From Rallus limicola (Eukaryota > Chordata > Aves > Gruiformes > Rallidae): a DNA stretch of 64,000 nt. The position numbers and the translations under genes are program-made. Below, piece by piece: positions 24,005 through 40,276 of the stretch (position 1 is the stretch's first letter; each line of letters opens with the position of its first letter). The notes below the pieces were generated by a model. The model worked only from the letters and a program-made list of their open reading frames with translations, was not told the origin of the DNA and did no database searches. The stretch covers positions 70,102,783 through 70,166,782 of the forward strand of contig JAKCOZ010000002.1 of the NCBI GenBank assembly GCA_022605955.1. Direction: 5' to 3'.

Positions 24005-24273
24005 AGGACTAGGGGCAATGGCTTTAAGCTAGAGCATAGGAAGTTCCGCACCAACATGCGGAAGAACTTTTTCACAGTGAGGGTGACGGAGCAGTGGAAT
24101 AGGCTGCCCAGGGAGGTGGTGGAGTCTCCTTCTCTGGAGATATTCAAGTCTCGTCTGGACGCCTATCTATGTAGTATGAGATAGGGAGCCTGCTTTGGCA
24201 GGGGGGTTGGACCCGATGATCTCTTGAGGTCCCTTCCAACCCCTAAGATTCTGTGATTCTGTGATTCTGTGAT
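24005..24273 (+). mobile_element. CR1 LINE 3' fragment with complete terminal repeat
   Basis: This is well preserved: aggactaggggcaatggc, gaactttttcacagtgaggg, tgcccagggaggtggtggag, tctccttctctggagatatt, ggcaggggggttggacccga and gaggtcccttccaaccccta. It ends in three copies of the gattctgt unit at 24248-24273. The low divergence and intact tail suggest a comparatively young insertion. The 5' truncation removes all of the reverse transcriptase. Confidence 0.93.
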
Positions 24274-27200
24274 CTTTAAAAAGAAAAATGGAGGAGATGG
24301 TGTCTAGTCATGCCTAATAAAATGCTTTTGCAAGTGTATAAATACCAAATAATTCTAAAGAATTGTATTCTTCATGAATATGTTTTCGTTTTTGAACTCT
24401 AAAAAATAAATTAAGCTGGAAGAGCCTGGCAAGGTTCATAAAAAGTACAGGAAGCCCCATGTTTTTGAGAGGACTGTTGGCAATTATTTTTGTTCCTTAC
24501 CAGCAGTTCTGTTTACAGATGTTGGAGAACTGAGAAATCACAGGAGCTTTTTTTCCTCAAAGCTGTAGTTGGTCAGTTGGATTGGTTTTGGGGAAGTTTT
24601 GCACTGCTAGGTAGCCAGCATTCATTAAACATGTAGAAAACAAACTTATTTAATTTCAACTAAAACTTTGATATATATTGTGGAATTCAGTAACTGAAAA
24701 TGGTATTGTTGCAAAAAGATAAGTCTCTTGATTATTTTTTTCCCCTGTTTTTTCAAAGTTCCTTAGTTTGTTTTAAATAGCTTTTATATTCCCATAGTTT
24801 GGAATGAAAAATGCACAGACCTCTGCCTCATTGATCTGTTCCTAAAAATTAGGAAAAAACACTTACCTGTGTCAAGTGCCTCTGCTGGTTTTACTAGCAG
24901 AACAGAGGATCCAAGAACTGCTGACTGAATTTTTATTTCATTACTCTGTTGATATCAGAATGTTGTGTCTTGTAGGTACTGTTTTAGGATAATATTTTGG
25001 AGTGCTGTTTTTAGCAATCCATCTAATGGTTTCGATAGACTTTCAGAAGCAAGATGAGAGTTTTCATCTCACACATTGATTCTGATGCCAGTTCACACAA
25101 GACTCTTGAATTGGTTTTGTTCTCGACATTGGATTGCACAACAGCAATGCCATTAGCAGTTTCACCCCCCTCCTTGGAGCACTGGAAACTCCAGTAGTAT
25201 CTTATCTGCCTTAGGCAGTTTTACTTGCAATATTACCCATAACACTTTTAAAATGGCAAACCATAATGATTGAGCCACAGTACATGGTATCCCAAAACAT
25301 GTCTTTTGAGATCACGTCCAGAATTTATCCCCTAGGTTATTTTAGACTGCAATTCAAATCATACTACTCATAGATGAATGTTTTTCCCTCTGACATACTA
25401 GTACAAAGATGAGGAAGGACTTCAGTCCTTAGGTATTTACAGACTCCTGTCCTTTTATGCTGATAACATGAAGCAGTTCAGATTCTTGTCAAGAGTTCAT
25501 TTCTTAAGCAGAGAGAATAAAAGGTCAGATGGTATAAACTGGGCAAACTTCTAACATTTTAGATAGGGAATTGCTGCATCTTAGACAACAGTTCTGGTGC
25601 TGAGAGTTTATTTGTTCAACTGGCTAGAACGGGAGCTGACAGGAAGCTTTAAAAAGCAATTTTCTTTATTATTTTTTGTTTAACCATGCTGCCACTGTTG
25701 TTTTCTGCATGTAATTTTCAGGTTTATGTGTATATTTTGGGATTGCCTGAAAGCCTATGGAATTTGGCAAGGCAAAGTCTGTGCTCAGATCCAAGGCAGT
25801 TCCCCAAGAGTTGACTCCATTTGGTGAAATATGTCAAGTGGCTTGAATTAGGAGACAAAGCGTATGGTTGCTGTTGTTGTAACCATTAATGGTTATGAGA
25901 AATGTGTTCTGTACTGATACACTCCACAGTACCTGTACTGTTGTACGGTACATTCATCATCAGTTATTGCTCCAAAAGAGCTTGAAGGGTATCATGACTA
26001 CCAGTGGCTTTTTTACCTACTTCTGGGAATGAGGATAAAGAAATAATGTTTTTTATTCAGAGATACAGCTGGACAAACTTAGGCTCTTCTACGTGAGTAG
26101 ATTGGCATCTCAAAAGAACAGCAATAAATGCAAGTTATTAATTTCTTTCCATAGCTAGGGGTTTGAGAGATGCACAGTACCTTTTCAAGATACAGAAACC
26201 CATTCTCTTTGCTTGTGTGTTGTACTCCCTGTCCTTGAATTGTGTTTATCTCATTGCAGAGGCTGCTAAATGATTGATTATTATTTATAAATTGAAAATC
26301 TTGCAGTTCTGTAGCCTTACTTGAGTACCAAAGCAAAGTGAGACTGGATAGAAAGAATTACCTTTCTTTAAAACAGTCACAAAATGGCTAAAACTTATGC
26401 ATACAGAACCACATAGGAGTTGGATACAGAACTGGCAGTCTGTGTCCCCCCGTTTTCTTGAAATGCTTGAATTTAACTATATAATCTAATAATCCAGTGA
26501 TGGGAAATCTAATGATCTGCTTTATAGAGTATCTGCTAGTAGGTAACTTCAGAATGCATACCAAAGTCTCTAGTCATTTTGTTTAACTGATGAAACGCCT
26601 TTGAGAAAGCGATGTATTAAACCCAGTCACTTGACAATGCTTGGAACACCAAGCATAGCCAAGAAATTCTTCCCCTGTACCTGTAAAGTTGTGTCTTGCT
26701 TAGCAATTCAGTGTCCTTTTGGGACTCTAGGTGCCTATTTACTTTGTGTCTGTTCCTAGGAGCCTTGTGTACACAAAGATGCACTGCAGGGGAGCTCAAA
26801 ACAGGTCCCCTCTTAGTGAAACGAAGGGTGAAGTCATGCATGGTGAAGCCATCAAGAAAGCACCACTTGCAATTTGTTACCAAGGTCTTTGAGCAATCTG
26901 GTCTACATACACAGTATACTCACCTAGGACAGGTATTAGTGGTGGATTTTATTGCCACTAAAGGCATTCTGTGGACAGTTGGTCCTGGAACCATCATGTT
27001 GTAGCAAAACATCGGTGCTCTCTCTATTACACTAGTCAATAATGTACATCTACTCTGGCTGCTTTAATCATTTGTATGCAGAATAAGCTACATAAATCTG
27101 GAAGCTCTTGAAATAGCTAAGCCCTGAACTCCCATGATAATTCCAGTGGCATGCAGCAGTTAGTGGTGTTGTTAGAGTCTGACAAGGAGAAAGAAGGGAA

Positions 27201-29834
27201 AGATGGGAGGTGGATGAAAGGGATGCCCTTGTGAAGGGGGTAATATCTTCTTATGGTACTCTTCTGTGTAAAACTGCTGGAGTACAGACTGTACTCTGGA
27301 TAAGGTGAAAATCCTTCTACATGCTCAAATGCCTCAGCTTGAATCGTCTCCTCTTTTCCTGTTTTAATCCTTTGTACTTTAACAAGGTAGGAGAAAGCTG
27401 TGGAAAAAGGCCAGTTCCCTGATTAGTAATTGTTCCATTGAAATAAATACAATATAAGCCCATGATGTAACTCTGAAGTGATTAATCACATGTTACAAGT
27501 TGCTAATTCATAGGAATGAATTTAGGAATGAATTTTATTCTAGGGAACACCATCAGTAACAGTGAATGAACCAGGCATTTTGGAAATTAGGTCCAAAGCA
27601 TGTGACCCTATGGAAACTGTGGGGTTTGTAAGGGTGGTATATCATGTATCATAAATGCAAGTATCTGTCCTACAAATAATGGTGTGTGTTTCAAGAGTAT
27701 TTTACAAACAGTAGAAGCCTGTAGTTTCCAGTTGATTTATTTATTTATTTAAGGCAGAGAGTGTAATAGAATACAGAACACAACAAAATGAGCTTGAATG
27801 TCAAGTACTGTCTGTAGCATACCAAGTGCTTGCTTAAGGGATATGATGGAAATTCTCTCTTCTTAGGATACTTAAAATAGACAGAGAGTGTAAGAGGACA
27901 AGGGAGAAGCTGGAGAATGTTTTTTGGCTTCTGAAAAGGTCATTTTGAAATACACAGTAAAGAGGCGAATGATGAAAGGGGAATTATTGCAGATCAGGCG
28001 TGCTGTGTACTAAATCAGTTTTCTTGGTCTCTAAGTCTGAACTGGAAGAATATGAAAGATGCCTTCAGGATAAGCAACCATATAGTTTTAACTCTTTCAA
28101 TAATATTAATACTTAGAGTTCATTTCTCCCCCACCATTGTATTTCCTAGATAAATTGAGTTAGATGTTGCCATGTTGTGAGACAGTGTATTTGTGTTTGC
28201 GGGCATTGAAGACCTTCATTTATTTGAGAGATTTATATGTTATAAAGTATATGACTTTATGTAAACAGGGGTGTTGTTTTTAATCTTGCCATATGGAAGC
28301 AGATTTGGCCCTAGAGAATGTAAATTAAATACAGTAATTTGAGTAAATTGACTTTTCATAGAAAACTCACTTCGAGAGCCACAGTTTGTGCACTCCATGC
28401 ATCTGTTCTCTTTTGATGTTCTATTTTTCAGCTAACTGTTGGCATTTAAAAATACCTCTTTCACCTCACTTTTGTTACCACATTTTCAGTTTCTACACTT
28501 TGGTGCTTTCACATAAGTGATCTCCTGTGTGATTCATCACCAACAGAGCAATGTAAATTTCTCTGCTAAAACAATCTGCAAGGGATTGAAGTAACTTCCT
28601 GTTACCCTTTTCTAGTAAAGGAAGCATATGTGCTCTTCATTTCTTCGGCATATTATTAATTAAAACTTAATCCATTTGCTAATAATCACTACCAGTGTAC
28701 TTTTGTCTGCCATATTAATTACTATACTGTTATGTTCCAAATCCCATTAAGGGCAAAATAAAACACACCTTAGACTTAAGGCTAAGAATCTGTTCTTAGT
28801 GTAGTTGAAATCTTGACACTACAAGAAATAATTCTCATTAAACTGGATATGAAAATGTCTTTTTTTTCCCCACATTATTTGTCTTTCTATTACAAGGGCA
28901 AAAAGTCTCAGTAATAACAGTGCAATTAAAATTGTTATGAACACACTTCCTAATATTTTTCTCTGAGATCATGCTTACTTGCTGTTTCTCTCTGGGTCCT
29001 GAGATTGTTCATTGACTTTGGTTTGGGGGAAGGAGGCACTATGGTGAGTTGTCAGCATTACAGGTTCTTTGCTGGGAGAAGTACCATGCTGCTACTTTTT
29101 TCCTCCTTGCTCTAGCACTTCAGGCTATTTTTACACTTTGCCTTTCTTTCACTTAACTGCAACTATGTTTTCCATCAAAATTTATTGGATAAATGGGTAT
29201 TGGAAGCTTGTCCATTGTTCTATCTGTTACCCTTAAAATTGGTTTTTACCAGCTCTCAGTTCTGTGTTTCTTTAATTCACCATTGGAGTAATATCAATCA
29301 GTGTAATCCTGTGCCCCCTATATTTTCATTCTATACTGGTATGCTGCATCCTGTGTTTCCACTTTTGCTGTCTCTGACATCACCCTGTGCCTACATTACA
29401 TCATTGTTAGTGCTAATCACTTCATCCTATATAGAATTAAAAATAAATAAATAAAATGATGTCATATAAAGATAGGCAAAAGTAATATCCATTAGGCATA
29501 GCCACCTGGTCTTCAGAAACTTTGCTCTTTCAGCTAAACAAGTTAAATTCAAGAAAACAAATCCATGAATTCCTGATAAGATCCAGTCCTAAGGACTTCC
29601 AGAGTTTTAGTTTGTTTGCTAGTGGTGGCAATTTCACAAAACGTGTTACTAAACATTCTTTAAAGAATACCCTTTAAAATTTTTTAATAAACCCTGGCTT
29701 AGTTAACTATAATGGTATGAATTTTTACATTCATGGTCCATCTGCGTAAATCATTATCACTGTACTATACTGATGGGAATATTGTCGTACAGTAAAAATG
29801 AGCATGTGTCTATTTTATCTGCCTGAGGGTAGGG

Positions 29835-30638
29835 AGACTTTTCAGAGGGATCTGTACAGGCTGGATGATGGGCTGAGATCAACAGGAGAAGGTTCAACGA
29901 GGCCAAATAGAGAGTTCTGCACTTGGGACATAACAACCCCATGCAGCGCTACAGGCTTGGGGAAGAGTGGCTAGACAGCTGCCTGGCAGACAAGAACCTG
30001 GGGGTGTTGATTGACTGCTGACTGAATAGGAGTCAGCAGTGTGCCCAGGTGGCCAAGAAGGTCAATGGCATCCTGGCTTGTATCAAAAATAGCATGGCCA
30101 GTAGGTTTAGGGAGGTGACTGTGCCCTTGTATTTGGCATTGGTGAGGCTAGACCTTGAGTACTGTGTTCAATTTTGGGCTTCTCACATACAAGGACATTG
30201 AGGTCCTGGAGTGTGTTCAGAGAAGGGCAACCAAGATGGTGAAGGGGCTGGAAGGGCAAATCATATGAGGAGCAGCTGAGGGAGCTGGGGCTGGAGAGGA
30301 GGAGGCTGAGGGGAGACCTTATCACCACCTACAGCTACCTGAAAGGAGGTTGTAGAGAGGTGGGTATTGCTCTCTTCTCCCAAATGACAGGTGAGAGGAT
30401 GAGGGAGGATGGACTCAAGCTGCACCAGGGCAGGTTCAGATTAGACATTAGGAGAAAATTCTTCACTGAAAGAGTTGTGGAGCACTGGAACAGGCTGCAC
30501 AGGGAGGGGGTTGAGTCACTGACCCTGGATGTATTTTAAAAAATGGGTAGATAGGGTGCTTAGGGATATAATTCAGTAGAGTATGAGTATGGTTGGACTC
30601 TGTAATCTCAAAGGTCTTTTTCAACCTAGTGATTCTGT
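29835..30638 (+). mobile_element. Longest CR1 LINE copy in the window: degenerate ORF2 C-terminus and 3' UTR
   Basis: About 800 bases of CR1 in sense orientation. In interrupted frames it shows CR1 ORF2 C-terminal motifs: a block reading as VLHLGHNNP, one reading as [10 protein letters not shown], then [17 protein letters not shown] and LEYCVQF. The R-R-L-R-G-D-L-I region and the 3' UTR with aggttcagattagacattag follow. Stop codons and a small deletion around 30180 show it is dead. The tail is diverged, gtgattctgt at 30629-30638. The opposite-strand open frame at 30107-30328 is only its shadow. Confidence 0.92.
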
Positions 30639-31478
30639 AAAATACCTGTACTTATGTTGGAGTTTTTGTAAGGAATATCTGTGCTGGTAAGTCAGATTTA
30701 TATGCTCCAAGTTTCCATTTCTGTTTTTCTCATTTGGTAATCAAAAGGGACTATAATCTCATCTTTAGGATAGTCATAGTAACTCTTGCTATGACTAGGA
30801 ACTTTGTTGTGTAGATTCTACAGTCACATTCTATTGTGACCTTCTGTGAGAATTACTGTCCGTTTTTACACTTTTCATACATTCCTAGCCTAACTCCACA
30901 CTTCTTTCCATAGGGAATTTCACTTTCCTACCAACTCAACCATTGTTACTTGTAGCTGAAACGAATCATAGTAGGCTAAGACACACAATGAGAATTTCAT
31001 AGAACAGGATATTTTGTTGATAATTGGAACTTTTTTCCTTATGGTTTTATATATCATTTCATACACCTGAAAGCAAACAGTTAAATATTTATATTAGAAT
31101 AAAGGCAGAAATAACGTTGCAAAAGGTTATATAACCTCAAGCACTAGTTTGCAGAATATTTGAAATTAATGCCTTCTATGAGTGCTTTTTGCCATGTATA
31201 TGTGTAAATGTGGCAGTTCCAACTGCGGGTAACGACAGGATAATTTCAAGTGAGATTTGGAAAATCTCTGTCTCCAGCTAACTCATTTTCTAACAGAAGT
31301 CATTAAGAATTTTATGAAGGCATCTAAAAACCCTATTCTAAAAATCAAATAGAGGTAGATACTCTACCTGGTTGGGTAAACAATTATGTATCTAAAACAA
31401 ATTTCACCAGCAGAATGGTTTTCTATTCAATTCTTCTGGGTAAATGAATGAGTATATTGTTTTCTCTTTTTTATTTAG

Positions 31479-34300
<2,822 letters not shown>

Positions 34301-34770
34301 CATAGAATCATAGAATGGTCTGGGTTGGAAGGGACCCCAAGGATCATAGAGTTCCAGCCCCCCTGCCACAGGCAGGGCCACCAACCTCCAGGCCTGAATC
34401 TACACAAGGTTGCCCAGGGCCCCATCCAAGCTGGTCTTGAACACCTCCAGGGATGGGGCATCCACCACCTCTCTGGGCAGCCTGTTCCAGCACCTCACCA
34501 CTCTCTGTAAAAAACCCTGCCCTAATATCTAATTTAAACCTTCCTTCCTTTAGCTTCAATCCATTCCACCTTGTCCTGCCATTTTCTACTCTTTTAAAAA
34601 GTTGATTCCCCTCCTGTTTCTCTGCTCCCTTCAGGTACTGAAAGGTTACAATGAGGTCCCCGTGCAGCCTTCTCTTCTCCAGGCTGAACGAGCGCTGCTC
34701 CTTCAGCCTCCCTTTGTAGGGAAAGTGCTTCATCCCTCTAATCATCTTCATGTCCCTCCTCTGAACAAGG
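34301..34770 (-). mobile_element. CR1 LINE, minus orientation, with a long open C-terminal frame
   Basis: On the + strand it begins catagaatcatagaatggtc, the reverse complement of the CR1 tail. It continues gggttggaagggaccccaag, ccctgccacaggcagggcca, gggatggggcatccaccacc and gtactgaaaggttacaatg. On the minus strand a 153-codon open frame (34805-34344) carries ORF2 C-terminal CR1 motifs such as [29 protein letters not shown] and FQYLKGAEKQEGNQLF. There is no reverse-transcriptase core, so this is a 5'-truncated, non-autonomous remnant. The subfamily resembles galliform CR1 copies in my recollection. Confidence 0.93.
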
Positions 34771-37513
34771 TTGATGTAACTGGTGCTACACTTCTGTCTT
34801 GACATGTTTCTTTTTTTAATCTGTTGTGTTTTTGGAGTTCTTCATCTTTTGCCTAATTATTTCTTAGGGTTAGCCCCTTGCTGACTGCATGACAGTAAAA
34901 CCTGTACCTGTTTTACCAGAGTTGAGAGTAAAAACTAAACATCCCATTGGTGTCTGTATTTAAACAGTCTTGGGAGAGTTCTGATTTTTATTCAGACCTT
35001 GATCTGTCTAGAGCTGGTGGTGTGACAACTAGAGAGCTGGAGAAAGCAATTACATATTTTTGAGCCTCCTGCAGAAGTAGTTCTGTTGCTGTTTAATTGA
35101 CCTAATAGCAATGAATTCTCATTAGATTTTCATCAGCCTTTAGTCGAGTAGCAGCAATGGCTAAGAAAGCATTTGTGCATGTCTGTCCAGGGTTAGCAGC
35201 CTTATAAAATTATTATTATCTGGATACAAATCCTACAGTTTTCATTGTGCAGTATGCTCAGAGCTGCATCTTTAAAGTGACTGAAAGTTTGCTATAAATG
35301 AGGATAGGGCAAAGTGCACACTGTCTAAAATACTGAATTAAGTTGATTTTGGAAGGCCGTAATTTTCTTTGCTTTTCCAAGAAGAAATACTAGAAATTGG
35401 AAATGTTTCTGTGAGAACAGGGAAATTTGATACTTTTATTGTCAGAATTAGATAGTTTTCCTACATTCCCTGATGCTTTATTCATAATGGATAATTGGAC
35501 AATATGCCACCATATTAACTGGATTTTGGCTTTTGGCATAATTTATATTTTAAAAGCTTGTCAAAACCTGCCTAAGCATAACACAAATTATATCCTTATG
35601 AAGCAGTTTATATCTGTTTAGCAAATCTTTTAGATAGACCACTTTGGAATATCAGATCAAATATAACTTTGTTCAGTTGTAAAGTTTACTCAGCCTTTTT
35701 TTTTTTTCTTTCTTTTCCAACTTACCTTTCATACTTTTGTAACTACTGATCTTTTATTCAGAACCAGTCTCTAAAATAGCATTTTTCAAATTGTCTAGCT
35801 GATACAGGTATCTGATGATCTGTATGTTTCTGAAGTTAAATGAAAAATATCTTTGACTGCTATTATTCATTTTTTCATTTATCTATGTAAAATGAAGGTG
35901 CTATGAAAACTTTATGCTTAGAATATTGAGAATCTTAATTCATATTAGTACTCCACTTCTAGGCAGGACAAAATGTCATTTATTGAAATACTCTTCTGTG
36001 GTTTTTGACATGACTTGTGAGTGTAAAATAAACAGAACTTTTCTTGGAATGGTTTTAAAGAATAACTCTTACTATGACTTACTGAGACTGAAAGCAAATA
36101 CATTGTCCTTTTGCCTTCAATCTGTCCAAAAGCAAGTTTGAAGTAGTTGCCAGGGCTGGATTTGTAATGCCCTGCTTCTCTGAAAGTGGCTAGATCTTCT
36201 TGGTAGTAGTTTTCAATATATACAGAAGTCATTTTCCACGTGACACATGTTATGTGTATGTCTTACTTTTGAATAAATAAAGTTCATACAGGTAATTATA
36301 TCTGTTTCTTTACATAAGGCATGTTTTGGTGCATCTATCCACAATAATCACATGCACAGTGCTATTAAAATACTTCATAATACTTCATTGGAATAGCTGA
36401 TTATTTATGCTACTATGATGGATAGAAATGAGAAGTGGGTTATTTATGAGTGTATTTAATTAAACTGTTTTCCTGTGGTTATCAAAGCAATGAGTCTTTC
36501 CAGAATCTGCAAGTACTAATGGATTTCTCAAGCCTTGAATTCAAACTTCTGCCTTGATTTAGTCAAAAAGTAATAATAATTAGCAGTGTAAGATGCAGAA
36601 CTAGTCTCAATCTTATTTCTGTTAACAGACCGGCACGTTAACAAATGGGCAGCATCATATGTAAAGTAGTGTTGGGAAAAGTATTAACCTGTATAAGACA
36701 TCAGTCTAATTTTATAGTTGTAATTAATTAGAGGTTGGGAGTGTGGTCATAGCTGGCATTTCAATAGCTTCCTGAATAATGCATGTTTCTACTATGGTAT
36801 TAGAAAAGGGAAAGCTTACACAATTTTGTGTATCCTTGTTATTGTGTGTGGGAGGAGGAGGTGGGAAAATGGTCGTAACAGGAGGCTTGCTCAGGTGAGG
36901 CATTAGAACCTCTAAATTAAAACTGTCAGTTCTTGAAACATCCTTGCTGTACAAGTCCAGTTAGTACCATTATATTGCAAGTACTGTGGTTCTGGCTGAG
37001 AAATGATGGAAAATTTTCCTATCGAGTAAAACTGGATTTTAGACAAGTTATCAGACAGCAAGTAGTCTGTCATGATAAAATCCAGTAAAAATAGCACTAC
37101 ATTTTAATTGCTGCTTGTAACAACAGAAATCCAATTTTAATTGACTGATACCACTTTCAAGTAACAAATACCCCTCCTTTCCCCCACCCACCTTTTGTAA
37201 AGCGTAGGTGAGCTCCTGCAAGTAATTTAATTTCATTTTAAGGAACCAGTTTTTACAGAACAACTTTTGTCAGCAGCCAGTGATACCTCAAATGTGAAGT
37301 TATGAACCATCTGAAGGTAAAATGATAATGCAATACAGAAAAATAGGCTTTTTTAAAGCCAGAATGACACAGGGAAAAAACTGTTTGTGATGTTCTCTTA
37401 ATACTAGAATGAGTTCTTGATTGCCAGGTAGGAATCTAGGTTTTCTGTCTTCCAGGAACTTACTGGTTGTGTAGAAGTTAAAAGCTAAAGTCTTCTCTAA
37501 TAAAATAATTTTG
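34771..37513 (+). other. TUSC3: TUSC3 intron 6, unannotated stretch
   Basis: AT-rich sequence with T-rich runs (35697-35714) and small local duplications such as tacttcataatacttcat near 36370. I recognise no gene or element. Overlapping frames of up to 95 codons on both strands near 35914-36232 look like chance. Confidence 0.75.
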
Positions 37514-37664
37514 TTTGGAAGGTACCTCTGAACATCATTTAATCTAGCTGCTTGCTCAGAGCTGGTCAGGTTGCTCAGGACTTTGGCTAAGAGAATTTTG
37601 AATGGTTAGAGATTCTCCAACCTGTTTCAGTGTTTGACCATCCACACAGTCTTTTAATTTCACC
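37514..37664 (-). mobile_element. Old diverged CR1 LINE tail, minus orientation
   Basis: Read on the + strand, ttggaaggtacctctgaaca, tcatttaatctagctgcttg, caggttgctcaggactttgg, gattctccaacctg and gtttgaccatccacacagt follow the order of a CR1 3' UTR in reverse, with many substitutions. The terminal short repeat is gone. This is an ancient copy. Confidence 0.7.
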
Positions 37665-40276
37665 TTTCAATTTATTTTGATCTCCTCCCCACCTTGAGCT
37701 CTGCCCTCCCCTTCCCCCACCGCCCCTCCCACCCCCGGAACAGTTAAAGTAAATTTTGTCCTTTTATCCAGTACAAGCTGATTTAGCAGAGTTCTTAATT
37801 AGTATTTAACACTTGCTTGAATAAAATTAGACTTAGCCCAGCAGAACACCTTTTCAGAGCTCCTGACAGCATATCTTTGCTTGAGTGGCACTAACACTAT
37901 TACGGTAACACTACAGTATCTACTCTGGAAGCAGGAGAGTGGAGTAGTCATAGGGATTTTTCTCTGTATAGACTCTGTTCTCTGAATAGAACTGTGCAGA
38001 CGTTCTTCCTGTAGCTGTTAAACAGCCTAAGCATGTCTGTTTTCTTCTAAAATTTTACAAGCTCTCGACAGTTCTGAGAGCACGGGGAAGGGAGAAGAGA
38101 GGAAAGAACTCTACCATATTTTCTGTATTGCACAGTCTTTCACTGCTTCAGATGGATTATTTTGTGAATCTTTCCTCTTCCCTGCAGAAAAATAACCTAT
38201 AGTACAAGGGTGCAGGTGTTCCTTTTGCTGAAGTAAAACGTCAGCAGTTGGGAATTGTCTTGTGTGTTACTAAGCAAGTGTAAAACTGCTTTCTATCCTG
38301 CAGAGCCTCCTCGAGTTACAGGCCTGGTGCGCATTTCCATTGCTCTTGCCTCTCCATATAGTCTGGTACTGAGCTCTGATTCTTTTTATGGCCGTGAACA
38401 ATGTCAAGAGAAGGAACATGCATTTAAGTGTGTTAATGTAAATGCAGCAGCATACTTCAGACATTCCTTCATGGACTAATTCACCCATAATCTCCAGTTC
38501 GGAGAGATACCTTTTTATTGTGGGTGTTTTTTTTTGATGGTGATGATTTTTTTTTTTTAAACTTATTGACTGTAAGGAATTCTTGATACATTTTTTAATC
38601 TGCAAGGCAAAAATTATTTTCTGCCTTATTTTGAGGAATAAAAAATGTTTTTTGTATGTTTTCACAGAAACAAAAATTATTCTGACACTTTTTTTTCATC
38701 TAGCTCTGGTGCCAACGTTAATTTGTTTCTTTGGCTAGCCTTTCATGTTTACTGACTGTTCTGAAGGAAGAAACAATAGAAGATGACATAAGGACTAAAT
38801 TAAAAGGTAAACTGGAAAGTTTTATTGTACATGCAGACCGTTCTTCTGAGGCTCTGAAAATCAGTAGAGTGGTACTGTACATCCCACCTTTTAGATCTCA
38901 GATACTTCTCATAGTTCCTGGATATCAAGTGGCAGAATATGCTTTTCTTTTTCTGCTCTTTGAAGAATTTATAACATTTTGTTTACTTATACATGCTGGC
39001 ACCCAGATCTTACAGATAACCGCTTTTGTTATTTTCCTTACATATTCTTTTGAAGCATTATGAACGTTCACAAGGTTAATAAAGCCGTAACTATTGTTCC
39101 TTGTACCTTTCATTTGGAGACTTAGAACTGTCCTATTCATGTTTTGGTTTTGTTTGGTAGTTTTTTTGGGGTGGGTTTGGGTGTTTTTTTCGGTGGTGAT
39201 GGTTTGTTTTGTTGGGTTTTTTTCCTCCCACTACTTAGCAGCATACTTACATAAGAATTCAACAGAGTCTGAAATCAGGTAGCTGAGGAAACAGTTTTGA
39301 CTTCAGATAGTGTCCTTAGATAAGCAAACCTATTCCTGTACTAAAATGAAAAGAAAATAAACTGGCATTTTTGAAGGTTATACATATAAGCAGAATTTGA
39401 GAGTAGGTGCTTTTGTAAAGGAGAGGTTGGCTACTGGGTCAGACAGATTTGTTGTGGTATAATTACCCATGATTTATAACAGAAAGCTATTCAAAGCAAC
39501 TTTGTAAATCAGATCCAAAAAACATTAGTTTTTCTTTCAGCACAGTAATGTTTCGGTAGCAGAAATGAAAATTGGTCTAGCTTTAGAACAAACAATATCT
39601 TTAAATAAATGAAGACCGTATTTCATTATAGTATTTTTTCTTTTCTTTTCTTTTTTGCACTTCTCCAGTTAATTTATACAGTTTGTTTATCTAATGTTCC
39701 ATGTTTGGAATTGTATTTTTCTTTATTAAAATGGTTTCAATTATAAAAGAATCGAATGTATGTACATACTTTCATCTTCTTAATAGTCCTCATTACAATA
39801 TACCTTGAATGAAAGTTAGAATTATATACTCACTGAATCTGTAATGCTTATGGCATCAGGAATGCTGTGCAACATGTTTTATTAATATTAAAGCTTTCTG
39901 CTGTTCTGCTATGTCCGAAGGGCAAATTCAACCTAAACTGATTTGCTAGAATGTACTCTAATATGTGCACTGCAGTCTTGCAGTTTAGGATCAACATATT
40001 TATTTATTTTTATATTCAGTTAGATTTTGCTCACAAGGATAGCTTACGTGGTTTTTTTGTTATCAATGCTTATATGTAGAAGTAGCCTTTAGGCCATTTG
40101 TCTTGCGGCTATGGAAGTTGTAAGCAATATCTATCAAAAAGTCATGAGAAAAGTTTAAAAGGGAATTACTTTTTTCCATCTGCTCAGTCCATCTTCCTTG
40201 GATGAGGACTTTAACTTCTATTTCTGGTCAGGGTTCAAACTCTTATCTCCACCTCATTGAGAAACAATTTCACAAG
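37665..40276 (+). other. TUSC3: TUSC3 intron 6, unannotated stretch with low-complexity runs
   Basis: Contains a C-run block at 37703-37737, T-rich runs at 38528-38560 and a G/T-rich low-complexity stretch at 39138-39226. The open frames here (74-131 codons) show no domains. Confidence 0.75.
37703..37737 (-). repeat. Cytosine-run block; G-quadruplex potential on the minus strand
   Basis: Runs of 3 to 5 C are separated by 1-4 bases (ccctccccttcccccaccgc, then ccctcccaccccc). The complementary strand meets the four-run quadruplex pattern, and this strand could form an i-motif. It directly follows the old CR1 remnant. Confidence 0.85.

Larger units (their letters stand above)
21450..31478 (+). 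other. TUSC3: TUSC3 intron 5
   Basis: A 10-kb intron, donor gtatgc, acceptor ttgttttctcttttttatttag. It contains a CR1 tail (22241-22294), a CR1 3' fragment (24005-24273), a TTTA run near 27735-27751 and a long CR1 copy (29835-30638). The stretches 22295-24004, 24274-29834 and 30639-31478 show no recognisable gene or element. The overlapping open frames on opposite strands near 26617-27004 (88 and 102 codons) resemble no family I know. Confidence 0.87.

Noticed and set aside
26617..27004. Overlapping open frames on opposite strands (88 and 102 codons) in intron 5
   Set aside because: Antisense overlap is typical of compositional shadows, and neither translation resembles a known protein.
29701..29740. 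Possible start of the next TUSC3 exon (tacattcatgg)
   Set aside because: It lies upstream of exon 6, and the following codons do not encode GSSQAQ.
38255..38665. Acceptor-like ctttctatcctgcag at 38303 with a downstream open frame, considered as TUSC3 exon 7
   Set aside because: The translation does not match the expected YIHGSSQAQ region or any later TUSC3 segment, and no suitable donor follows in the right phase.
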